64,000 nt of DNA, taken from the NCBI GenBank assembly GCA_011525785.1, contig WYBT01000031.1, positions 1-64,000 on the forward strand. Reading direction: 5' to 3'. Of this stretch, positions 41,920-49,771 are shown piece by piece. Every line of letters begins with the position of its first letter. Position 1 is the first letter of the stretch. This DNA is from Planctomycetaceae bacterium. GTDB taxonomy: Bacteria; Planctomycetota; UBA1135; GCA-002686595. The notes beneath the pieces are model-generated. The model was given only the letters and a program-made list of their open reading frames with translations. It had not been told where the DNA came from and made no database searches. Position numbers and translations under genes: made by a program.

Positions 41920-43557
41920 TCAACCCGCGTTGGTGCCGAGCATGTCGCGCACGGCGTCGCGGGCGAGCTTTTCGAGCTGGTCCTCGAGCAGGTCGGGGCT
42001 CAGCTCCTTCAAGTAGGCGCAGGCGCGGCGCCACAGCTCGGTCTCGGCGCCGCCGGCGAGCTTGCGGAAGGCCGGGATCGGGCCCTGGGCCAGCAGGCCC
42101 GCCTCGGACAGGTCGTGCTTGAGCTTCTCGGCGAACAGCTTGCTCGCCTTGCGGTTGGCTGCGAGGCCCGCGACCAGCCACTTGCCCAGTTGTTCGAAGT
42201 AGCGCACGAGTTCCTCGCGCGCGTCGCGCTCGCTCGGGTCGCCCAGGATGGTCCCGACCAGCCCGCGCAGGTTGCCCTCGACGTTGGGCAGCATCGTGTT
42301 CGACTGGTAGAGCTGGATCTGCGCCCCGGCGACGCGCGTGACCACGCGCTCGAACTGGCGCGCGACGCGGAACAGCTCGACCGCCACGAACTCCTCGGGC
42401 GAGGCCTCCAGCAGCGGCTGGAGCTGCTCGATGTCGCGGTCGGCGAGCTGGTTCCAGAGCGCGCCCACCGAGTGCATCGGGGAGACCATCTGGGCCGGAA
42501 CGGACCTCGAACGTTGATCCAACTGGTTTCTGAGGACCTGGTTTTGGGCGCGCAACTCGAGCAGCTCGGCGACCATCTTGGGCGCGCCGGAGTCCGACGG
42601 GCGCGCGGCCGGCGCCGCGCTCGGAGCGCCGCCACCCGACTCGGCCAACTGGCGCTTGAGGGCGCTGTTCTCGGTCTGCAGGCGGATCAACAGGTCGCCC
42701 ATCGGGCCCGAAGGCGCCGCGACCGGGGCCGGGGCCGGCGCTGGGGCCGCTGCGAGCTGCTGGCGAGCTTCCTCCAGCTCGCGCGTGCAGCGCGCCAGCT
42801 CGGTCGCCAGGCGCGAACTCTCGGTGCGCGCCAGTTCGAGCTCCTCCAGCGAGGCCGCCGCCGCGAGGGCCGCGCTCAGCCGCCCGAGCTCCGCGCGCTG
42901 GGCCGCTCGATCGGCCTCGATGCGCTGCATCTGGGCCGTGAGCTGCTCGACCAGCGTGCGTTCCTCCTCCATGTCGCGGAGGAGCTGATTGCGCTCGCTC
43001 GTGAGGCGCTGGATCTGCTCGTTGGCTACGCCCAGCGCGAGGGTCTCCTCGGTGGGGGGCGGGGCCGCGGCGAGACTCGGCTGCGGCGTGCTGTCGCGCG
43101 GCGGCGGGGTCGCGCCGCGCAGGCGCTGCACCTCGGCGCGCAGTTGCTCGCTCTTCTGGTGCAGTCGGTCGACGATGCCGTGCGCCGCCGCGAGTTCCTC
43201 GGTCTTCTCCGCCAGGGTCGCGCGCAGGCGCTCGAGCTCACCGGCATCACCGCCCTCGCCGGCCTTGGCGGCTTCGTCGCGCCACACGCGCACCACGACG
43301 TCGCCCTCGCCGAGCTGGAACTCGTCGCCCGACAGAAGCGTGGCCTCGCTGATGCGCTTGCCGCCCACGAAGGTGCCGTTGCTCGAGCCCAGGTCGACCA
43401 GGACCCAGCCGCGCAGCAGCCGCGCGTGGCGCTTGCTGACGTAGGGCTGCTGGATCAGCACCTCGGCGCCGGGGGCGCGGCCGATCGTGGCGACGTCACC
43501 GTCGACCTGGACCGTGGTCTCGGGTTGGTTGGCTTGGCGCAGGGTGAGCTTGATCAC
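41920..43557 (-). CDS. FHA-domain protein of the T6SS phosphorylation pathway (TagH/Fha-like)
   Basis: 545 residues. The FHA domain covers about 1-95, with the conserved phosphothreonine-binding residues in TIGRAPGAEV, YVSKRHARL and VDLGSSNGTFVGGKRIS. Residues 110-330 are a long coiled coil with Ala/Pro linkers. The last 180 residues form a helical domain typical of T6SS FHA proteins (LWNQLADRDIEQLQPLLEAS ... LEDQLEKLARDAVRDMLG). In characterised systems, PpkA phosphorylates Fha1, which then promotes ClpV recruitment and firing. Here the gene is divergent from a PpkA-like kinase across a 306-bp spacer. It is on the same strand as the T6SS genes but 1.67 kb upstream of tssJ. Confidence 0.85.
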   Translation of the reverse strand: MIKLTLRQANQPETTVQVDGDVATIGRAPGAEVLIQQPYVSKRHARLLRGWVLVDLGSSNGTFVGGKRISEATLLSGDEFQLGEGDVVVRVWRDEAAKAGEGGDAGELERLRATLAEKTEELAAAHGIVDRLHQKSEQLRAEVQRLRGATPPPRDSTPQPSLAAAPPPTEETLALGVANEQIQRLTSERNQLLRDMEEERTLVEQLTAQMQRIEADRAAQRAELGRLSAALAAAASLEELELARTESSRLATELARCTRELEEARQQLAAAPAPAPAPVAAPSGPMGDLLIRLQTENSALKRQLAESGGGAPSAAPAARPSDSGAPKMVAELLELRAQNQVLRNQLDQRSRSVPAQMVSPMHSVGALWNQLADRDIEQLQPLLEASPEEFVAVELFRVARQFERVVTRVAGAQIQLYQSNTMLPNVEGNLRGLVGTILGDPSERDAREELVRYFEQLGKWLVAGLAANRKASKLFAEKLKHDLSEAGLLAQGPIPAFRKLAGGAETELWRRACAYLKELSPDLLEDQLEKLARDAVRDMLGTNAG

Positions 43558-43863
43558 GTCTCCTCACTTGGGGGCATGGGGTGCGCGTGCCACGCGCAGC
43601 CCGGGGCGCGCCCGAAACGATCGCGCTTGTCGGTCCACTCTCGCTCGCTGCGCGCGTCCGCGCCAGCGGCCACACGCCCCATTCGAGCAAACCAGCGACT
43701 GCTACACTCCCTCGCCGCTCGTGCTTGAAGGCGCCGTGGATCGTGGCGCGAAAGCTCGGGTTCGGCGTGCGGCTGCCTCCGGCTGGCGCGTGCTCTCCGT
43801 TCGACCCTGGCGGCCGCCGCGATCCTTGCGTCCGCCGCCGCCACTCCCGATCTTCGCGCGGAC
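43558..43863. promoter_or_regulatory. Divergent promoter region between FHA and PpkA genes
   Basis: A 306-bp spacer with no gene. On the plus strand TGCTACACT (43700-43708) resembles an extended -10 element, but no convincing -35 is present. The same GCTAnnCT core occurs upstream of several other genes in the window. Both T6SS regulators are probably controlled from here. Confidence 0.35.
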
Positions 43864-46800
43864 ATGAGTCCCAACCCCAGCGACGAGCTCGATCCCACGC
43901 TTCCCGGTCCCGCCAGCTCGCGACCGGGTTCGCAGCCGCCGAGCACGCCGCACGAGCCGGCCGACGCCGACGCCGACGCGACGCTGATGAAGTCGCCGGG
44001 GCGCACGCAGGCGCGCGGTCCCGGTGGGACGCGGCCGGGCGAGGCCAAAACGGCCAGCGACGACGTCGACCTGACGCGGCCCAGCCCGGCCCGCACGAGC
44101 GCCCGCACCAACGTGTCGAGCGCGAGCACTTCGGCCGGCGCCGAGGGCGGCGCCTCGAGCTCCAAGCGCGAACCGCAGGTCTTCGGCGGCCGCTTCGAAG
44201 TGATCGAAATGCTCGGCGAAGGCGGCATGGGCAAGGTCTACACCGTCCGCGATCGCCAGATCGAGGGCCGCGCCGTCGCGCTCAAGGTGCTGCTGCCCAA
44301 ATTCTCGCGCAACGAGAAGTTCCGCAGCCTGTTCTTCCAGGAGATCCGCGCCGCGCAGAACTTCGTCAACGAGCACGTCGTGCAGGTGCGCGACTGCGGC
44401 CAGATGGACGACGGCCGCCTGTTCGTGACCATGGACCTCGTCAGCGGCGAGTCGTTGCGCGACATGCTCGCGCGCGAGAACACGCTGCGGCCCAGGCACG
44501 CGCTCGAGATCGCCAAGCAGATGCTGGCGGCGCTGCACTCCGGCCACGAGCGCGGCTTCGTGCACCGCGACGTGAAGCCCTCGAACGTGATGCTCGCCAC
44601 GCGCGTCTCCAAGACCGACGAGAACCCCTACGGCGTCGGCGTGCGCGTGCTCGACTTCGGCATCGCCGGACTGGCGGCCGAGATCGACGAGGGCAACGTC
44701 GCCGGCACGCCGCTCTACATGTCGCCCGAGCAGATCCAGGGCCAGCGCCTCGACGCGCGCTCGGACCTGTTCGCGGTCGGCATCGTGCTCTACGAAATGC
44801 TCGCTGGCCACCGGCCGTTCGAGGGCAAGACGCTGCAGCAGATCACGCACAGCGTGATCGAGACCGACGTCGCGCCGCGCATCGCGGAGATGAAGGAGCT
44901 CAGCGCTCCGATCCGCAAGATCCTCGAGAAGGCGCTGCAGAAGGACCGCGACAAGCGCTTCCAGAGCGCGACCGAGTTCATCGAGGCGATCGAGAAGTCG
45001 AGCGCCTACAAATTGCCCTCGGCGGTGCCCGGGTGGGTGGTGGGGGCGCTGGTGGTCGTGAGCGGCGTCGCGGGCGTCGAGGGCTACCTGCTGTGGTCGC
45101 AGCAGGGCCGCGCCGAGGCCCTGGCCGATGCACGCGATCGCTTGCAGAGCCAGGTGAACGAAGCGCAGGCCACGTTGACGACGCGGCTGGCTGAAGCGGA
45201 CAACGCGCACCGCAGCGCGATCACTGGCAAGGACGCTGAGCTCGCGAGCGCAGCGGCGGCGTTGACCGCGGCGAACGAAGGGCTCGAGGCGGCGCGCGTC
45301 GAGATCGCGCGGCTCGAGAACGAGAAGACCAAGCTCGGCGCGAAGGACGACGACCAGCTCGTCGAGCTGCGCGGCCGGCTGCAGGCGCTGGAGCTGGCGA
45401 TCGAACAGGAGCGCAACGCGCGCGAAACGGCCTCGCAGGAGAAGGCCACGCTGGACCAGGAACTGCTGCGCATGCGCGAGGCGCAGGATCGGCTCACGAC
45501 GGCGCTCGACGAAGCTCGCCGCGAGCGCGATGCGCTGACGGCGCAGCTCAACCCCGCTGCACGCAAGGCCAACGCCTTCGACGACGTGCTCTCGATCCTC
45601 GAGCGGCGCGGCGGCGCGCAGGCCCGCTCGCTCTACGACCAGGCGATCACCGAGCGCATCTTCGAGCGGCCCTCGCGGCCGGGCACGGACCTGGTCGAGG
45701 AGCTGGTCGAGGCCGAGCTCGCCGTCCAGCGTTTCGACACCAGCCGTGCGCAGGGCGGTGCGCTCGACATTCCGTCCCTGTTGGAGGCCAGCCGACACCT
45801 CACGCAGGCCAAGAACCTGCGCCAGAACTTCCAGGTCGCGGCCAACGAGTGGCTCTCGTTCGAGACGCCCGATGGAACGGCGGCGACGCGCACCAAGCGG
45901 CTCGACGACTACCTGCGCACGCTGTCCGAGCGCGTGCTGCCCGAGGTCAGCGCGATCAGCGAGTACCACGTGCAAGACTGGGAGCGCGTGTCCGCAAGCG
46001 GCCCGACGCAGGCGCTGCAGGCCGTGCTCGAGCACCAGCGCCAATTCTCCTGCGACCACGTTGCAGAGTTCGCGCGTTCGACGCTGGCCCACTGCGAGAG
46101 CGCGCTGGCGCCCGGCGGCAAGCTCGACACCAAGGCGCTCGCGGCGGCGAGCTTCCTCGACGAGTGGGGCGCACACCTCGAGTCGAAGGACTCGCTGCGC
46201 GACGAGAGCGCCAGCGGCCTGCTCGCGTTCGTGTACGCGCGGCGCTGGCACGACGCCGACGAGGGCAACGACGCCGGCTTCGATTGGACGCGCGCCGCGA
46301 ACCCTGCGGTGAGCGGCGAGCAGCGCGACTGGCGCGCGGTTCTGCGGCTGCAGTACGCGCTCGCGCAGCCCGAGGCGGGCTACCCGATCAAGTCCGGGCG
46401 CAAGCTGGTCTATCGCCTCGAGAACGATTCGCCGCTGCGCTGGCGCGTTCTCGAGCCCAAAAGCGGCGTCGAGATCGGTTCCGCGGGTCCGTGGGAGTTC
46501 ACGCAGAGCAACTTCAAGAGCGACGCGCTCCCGATCGGCGGCCCCGAGCCGATCCGCGTCGTGCGCCGGCGCGGCGTGTTCCTGGTCGACGGCGCGAGCG
46601 ATCCGCTGCTCGACCTGCGCGCCGCGGGCGACAACGTTTGGGTCGCGCCCTTCCCCAAGTTGTTCGACAAGTTGCCTCCGCCGCAGCTCGGCGTGAGCCA
46701 GGTCTCGATGAACGAACACCTCGAGCGCATCGCCGCGGGCCCCGGCCCGTGCCTGGTGTTCAAGCGCGGCGCGCTCGTGCGCTGGTTCTCGCCGGAATTC

Positions 46801-46872
46801 GGGCTCGTGCTCGAAGAACTCGAGGGCCAGCCCGTGCGCACCGAACTGGTCTTCGCGACGCCGCTGCGGTAG
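43864..46872 (+). CDS. ppkA: T6SS-associated Ser/Thr kinase (PpkA-like) with periplasmic coiled coil
   Basis: 1002 residues. An unstructured N-terminus (1-107) contains three acidic Thr sites of the form DxxxT (DELDPT, DADAT, DDVDLT). The kinase domain is about 110-378: GEGGMGKVY loop, VALK lysine K141, HRDVKPSN (234-241), DFG (264-266) and GTPLYMSPEQ. It looks active. One membrane helix (about 389-411) is followed by a long periplasmic coiled coil (about 415-590) and a 400-residue globular C-terminal part of unknown fold. PpkA senses envelope signals and phosphorylates the FHA protein encoded divergently. No PppA phosphatase gene is in the window. Two lipoprotein genes follow with gaps of 29 and 14 bp. 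Confidence 0.88.
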   Translation: MSPNPSDELDPTLPGPASSRPGSQPPSTPHEPADADADATLMKSPGRTQARGPGGTRPGEAKTASDDVDLTRPSPARTSARTNVSSASTSAGAEGGASSSKREPQVFGGRFEVIEMLGEGGMGKVYTVRDRQIEGRAVALKVLLPKFSRNEKFRSLFFQEIRAAQNFVNEHVVQVRDCGQMDDGRLFVTMDLVSGESLRDMLARENTLRPRHALEIAKQMLAALHSGHERGFVHRDVKPSNVMLATRVSKTDENPYGVGVRVLDFGIAGLAAEIDEGNVAGTPLYMSPEQIQGQRLDARSDLFAVGIVLYEMLAGHRPFEGKTLQQITHSVIETDVAPRIAEMKELSAPIRKILEKALQKDRDKRFQSATEFIEAIEKSSAYKLPSAVPGWVVGALVVVSGVAGVEGYLLWSQQGRAEALADARDRLQSQVNEAQATLTTRLAEADNAHRSAITGKDAELASAAAALTAANEGLEAARVEIARLENEKTKLGAKDDDQLVELRGRLQALELAIEQERNARETASQEKATLDQELLRMREAQDRLTTALDEARRERDALTAQLNPAARKANAFDDVLSILERRGGAQARSLYDQAITERIFERPSRPGTDLVEELVEAELAVQRFDTSRAQGGALDIPSLLEASRHLTQAKNLRQNFQVAANEWLSFETPDGTAATRTKRLDDYLRTLSERVLPEVSAISEYHVQDWERVSASGPTQALQAVLEHQRQFSCDHVAEFARSTLAHCESALAPGGKLDTKALAAASFLDEWGAHLESKDSLRDESASGLLAFVYARRWHDADEGNDAGFDWTRAANPAVSGEQRDWRAVLRLQYALAQPEAGYPIKSGRKLVYRLENDSPLRWRVLEPKSGVEIGSAGPWEFTQSNFKSDALPIGGPEPIRVVRRRGVFLVDGASDPLLDLRAAGDNVWVAPFPKLFDKLPPPQLGVSQVSMNEHLERIAAGPGPCLVFKRGALVRWFSPEFGLVLEELEGQPVRTELVFATPLR

Positions 46873-46901
46873 ACCACAGCCCCCTTCGCCCCGGAGCCTC
46901 C

Positions 46902-47549
46902 ATGCGAATCGTTCTCTCTCCGTACGCCGCGCTCGCCTTCGCCCTCGCGTTGACCGGCGCCGTGTCCTGCTCTTCCTCGAAGGCCAAGGGCGGCGTGCTC
47001 GAGACGCCGCGCGCCTTCGAGGGCTTCCCCGCCGACGCGTCGGTCGGAATCGTGCAGGCCGAGGCGCGCTTCTACGTCAACCACGCCGAGCTGCTCGAGG
47101 ACTACGACATGATCGAGCGCGAGCGCGTCGTGCCGGTCGCCCTGCGCGTGGGGCTGCGCGGCGCCGGTATGAACGAGGCGCAGGCGCGCCTGCTCACCGA
47201 GTCGGGCGACATGCGTCTGTACCTGCCCGATGGCACGGCGCTCGTTTCGCGCGCCTACGGGCAGATCGAACCGCGGCGCGAGAAGCAGCGCGACGCCATG
47301 TACGGCCTGGCGCACAAGGGCGGCTCGCTGACCAATTTCGACAACGCGAGCTACGGCCTGGTGTTCTTCGCGCTGCCCAAGGACGTCAAGTACGACGAGG
47401 GCTCGCGCACGCTCGAGCGCGTGAACGGCTCGGTGGCGCGTTCGCTCGACCTCACCAAGAGCGTGTGCGCCTTCAAGGTCTCGATCGGTGACGAGACCCG
47501 CACCCTGTACATCGGACTGAAGGCTGACCGTCGCTCGGCGCGGCGCTGA
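46902..47549 (+). CDS. Putative lipoprotein downstream of ppkA, unknown function
   Basis: 215 residues from the ATG at 46902. The signal sequence SPYAALAFALALTGAVSC ends at a lipobox Cys (about residue 23). The mature part (FPADASVGIVQAEARFYVNH, YDMIERERVVPVALRVGL, MRLYLPDGTALVSRAYGQ) resembles small beta-rich secreted domains, but I do not recognise a family. It begins 29 bp after ppkA and 14 bp before a second lipoprotein, so all three are likely one operon. A periplasmic sensor or partner for the PpkA extracytoplasmic domain, analogous in position only to the TagQRST/TagR idea in Pseudomonas, is a reasonable hypothesis. Confidence 0.75.
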   Translation: MRIVLSPYAALAFALALTGAVSCSSSKAKGGVLETPRAFEGFPADASVGIVQAEARFYVNHAELLEDYDMIERERVVPVALRVGLRGAGMNEAQARLLTESGDMRLYLPDGTALVSRAYGQIEPRREKQRDAMYGLAHKGGSLTNFDNASYGLVFFALPKDVKYDEGSRTLERVNGSVARSLDLTKSVCAFKVSIGDETRTLYIGLKADRRSARR

Positions 47550-47563
47550 GGAGCTCAAACGTG

Positions 47564-48457
47564 ATGAAGCTTCGATTCCTGGCGGCCTTGCCGCTCGCCC
47601 TGCTCGGCGCCTGCTCGAGCCCCAACCCCTATGCCGGACCGGCCAAGCAGCTGGCCGCGGAAGAGCAGCGCGTCGATTCCGGCGAGCTCGCCGCTGCGGC
47701 GCGCAATCTCGAGTCGCTGGTCGCGCAGACCGACCGCGGCGACAGCGGCGCGCGATTGCAGGCGTTCTACGCGGCCTACCTGCTCGCGCGGGCGCACTCG
47801 CTGGCCTCGGTCGGCGCGCCCTTCCTCGCCGAGCCGACTACGAACACCGGTCTGGGCGGCGGCGCGCCGCGCCACAGTGGCATGGGCCACGTGGTGGCGG
47901 CCTCGATGTACTCCGCGCTGGCCCAGGAGCTCTCGCGCGAGCTCGAGAAGGCCCCGCACGAACACAAGGGCGTGAAGCTCTTGCCTGCGGACCTCGAGTC
48001 GTTCCCGCTCAAGGACGTGCGCGCCAACCTCGCCCTGCGCCAGATGGTCGCGCTGGCGCGTCTTGGTTTCGAAGAGCGCGTGCGCGAGTTCGTCGCCGGC
48101 TCGGCCGAGCTGCACAGCTTCGACAGCGCGCGTGCGTTGCTAGAGCGGCTGCGCTTCGAGCCCGCGCTCGCGCCCTGGATCCACGCTTCGGTGTTCGAGT
48201 ACCTGCGCCGCAGCGAGAGCACCGAACCCGAGGCCTACAAGTTCGCGGTCCAGGCGGTGATCCTGGCCGAGCGCGCCGGCGGGGCCTTCGACGCCCGCGA
48301 GCGCGAGGAACTCTCCAAGTGGATCCGCGAGGGCTCCAACTTCGAGTACCGCTGTCCCGATCACCGCATCCTGGTGCAGCCCGAACTGGGCCGTTGCCAG
48401 GAGATCGGCTGCCAGCGCGCGCTCCACGAGTTCACGCCGCAGCGCAAGTCGCGCTGA
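47564..48457 (+). CDS. Putative helical lipoprotein downstream of ppkA, unknown function
   Basis: 297 residues from the ATG at 47564, preceded by GAGGAGCTC about 9 nt upstream, a good ribosome-binding site. The signal sequence is MMKLRFLAALPLALLGAC with lipobox LGAC at Cys18. The mature protein is helical and repeat-like, reminiscent of TPR/solenoid proteins (LESLVAQTDRGDSGARLQAF, SFDSARALLERLRFEPALAP). The C-terminus contains four Cys (YRCPDHRILVQPELGRCQEI) that could form a zinc site or disulphides. It is third in the ppkA operon. No family recognised. It may anchor or report envelope state to the T6SS kinase, which is inference. Confidence 0.75.
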   Translation: MKLRFLAALPLALLGACSSPNPYAGPAKQLAAEEQRVDSGELAAAARNLESLVAQTDRGDSGARLQAFYAAYLLARAHSLASVGAPFLAEPTTNTGLGGGAPRHSGMGHVVAASMYSALAQELSRELEKAPHEHKGVKLLPADLESFPLKDVRANLALRQMVALARLGFEERVREFVAGSAELHSFDSARALLERLRFEPALAPWIHASVFEYLRRSESTEPEAYKFAVQAVILAERAGGAFDAREREELSKWIREGSNFEYRCPDHRILVQPELGRCQEIGCQRALHEFTPQRKSR

Positions 48458-48526
48458 GCTCCTACTTCCTGGGCGCCTCGCGTCTCGCGAGGGTTCCTGG
48501 AACGTAGTAGCGACAAGGCCCACAAC

Positions 48527-48618
48527 TCAGCGCGGCCGAATGCCGCGGGGCGTATCGGCGCCTTGGCCGATAGGTCCATTGGTTGCGGCATGAAGGCCGC
48601 GCTGAGCGACGCGCTCAG
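48527..48618. other. Structured intergenic element with nested stems and competing hairpin
   Basis: Nested inverted repeats in 80 nt: an outer 11-bp perfect stem (48527-48537 with 48595-48605), a middle 7-bp stem (48540-48546 with 48585-48591) and an inner 7-bp stem (48553-48559 with 48566-48572). An adjacent 7-bp hairpin (48602-48608 with 48612-48618) reuses part of the outer right arm and covers the stop codon of the universal stress gene. The element lies between convergent genes, so it may be a bidirectional terminator lacking a T-run, a mobile palindromic repeat, or a structured RNA. Its identity is unknown. Confidence 0.5.
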
Positions 48619-49538
48619 ATCGAGTAGCCGCCGGGCGTGCGGATGAGCAGCGTGCCGCTGTGCGACATGCGCAGGACGCGCCAAGCCACGCTGCCCAGAA
48701 CCGACGCGAGCAGCGCGCTGTGACCGTGGGTGCCCAGCAGGATCAGGTCGTAGTTGTCCTGCACGGCCAGGATGCGCCGCGCCGGGTCGTCCTGGGCGAA
48801 GGTGGTCTCGTGCGGCGTTCCGCGCCAATCGAAGGCCGCCATCGCGGCTTCGAACTCGCGTTTGGCCGACTCGCGCAGCGAGTCGATCGTGTAGGTCGGC
48901 GAGGGGATCGCGGCGGCGGCGTCGGCGTTGGCGAAGATCTCCGGCGGCACGAAGCAGTGCAGCGCGGTGACGTGCGCGCCCACCTTGCGGGCCAGCGCGA
49001 TGGCCCGCTGGAGCAGCTCCAGGCTCTTGGGCGAGAGGTCCACCGGCACGAGGAAGCGCTCGAGCTTGCGCGGCGCGTCGACCTGCATCCACAGCGGCGT
49101 CTCGCAGTGCGCGAAGAGCGTGCGAGCGAGGCCGCCGAAGTCGAGCTGCTTGCGCCGGCCGCTCTCGCCCAGGAACACGATGTCGTAGTTCTTGGCGCGC
49201 TCGAGCACCACGCGCGTCGGCGCGCCGATCACGACCTCGAGCCGGTCGGCGACGTTCTGGCCCTCGAGCTTGAGCGTGGCGTGTTCGAGTGCGAGGTGCG
49301 CGCGCAGCCGGGCGGCGACGGCGTCTGCGTTGGCCTTGGAGATGTCGCCGCCGCTCAGCGCCGCGAAGCGCCCGGACGGAGCCAGGATCGGCTCGACCAC
49401 GTGCAGGAGTTCGACGCGCGCGCCGGTTCGGTCGGCTAGGGCGACGGCCGCGCGCAGGGCGTGGTCCGACGCGGCGCCTTCGGCGACACAGACGAGGAAC
49501 TGGGTCACGGGGAAGCTGGGGAGCGGCGCGCTGTTCAT
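48615..49538 (-). CDS. Tandem universal stress protein (two UspA domains)
   Basis: 307 residues from the ATG at 49538. Domain 1 (about 10-155) starts VTQFLVCVAEGAASDHALRA, and domain 2 (about 160-305) starts RFLVPVDLSPKSLELLQRAI. The second domain has the complete ATP-binding G-x2-G-x9-G-S signature (GTHGHSALLASVLGS); in the first (GESGRRKQLDFGGL) the last Gly is lost. So ATP binding is expected mainly in the C-terminal domain. Cytoplasmic stress or energy-state protein. The 3' end overlaps the palindromic element described above. The frame continues upstream of 49538 but without USP-like sequence. Confidence 0.9.
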   Translation of the reverse strand: MNSAPLPSFPVTQFLVCVAEGAASDHALRAAVALADRTGARVELLHVVEPILAPSGRFAALSGGDISKANADAVAARLRAHLALEHATLKLEGQNVADRLEVVIGAPTRVVLERAKNYDIVFLGESGRRKQLDFGGLARTLFAHCETPLWMQVDAPRKLERFLVPVDLSPKSLELLQRAIALARKVGAHVTALHCFVPPEIFANADAAAAIPSPTYTIDSLRESAKREFEAAMAAFDWRGTPHETTFAQDDPARRILAVQDNYDLILLGTHGHSALLASVLGSVAWRVLRMSHSGTLLIRTPGGYSI

Positions 49539-49771
49539 GTCGTTACTCGTGGGCTGGTGGGCGCGAAGCACCGCGCCCCCGTTGCAGCCTAGGCGCCCGC
49601 GAGCGCCGCCGCTGTCGGTCGAAGAGCGCACTTTGGCGGCCGCCGACTCCGGAGGAGGTGCGCGGCGGGTTGCGCTTCGAGTCGCTCCTCGGACCACTGG
49701 CGCGTCTACCCACGCCATAGGAAGTCGCTATTCTCTTTCCCTCGACCTGTCGCCTCCCTCACCCACACTCC

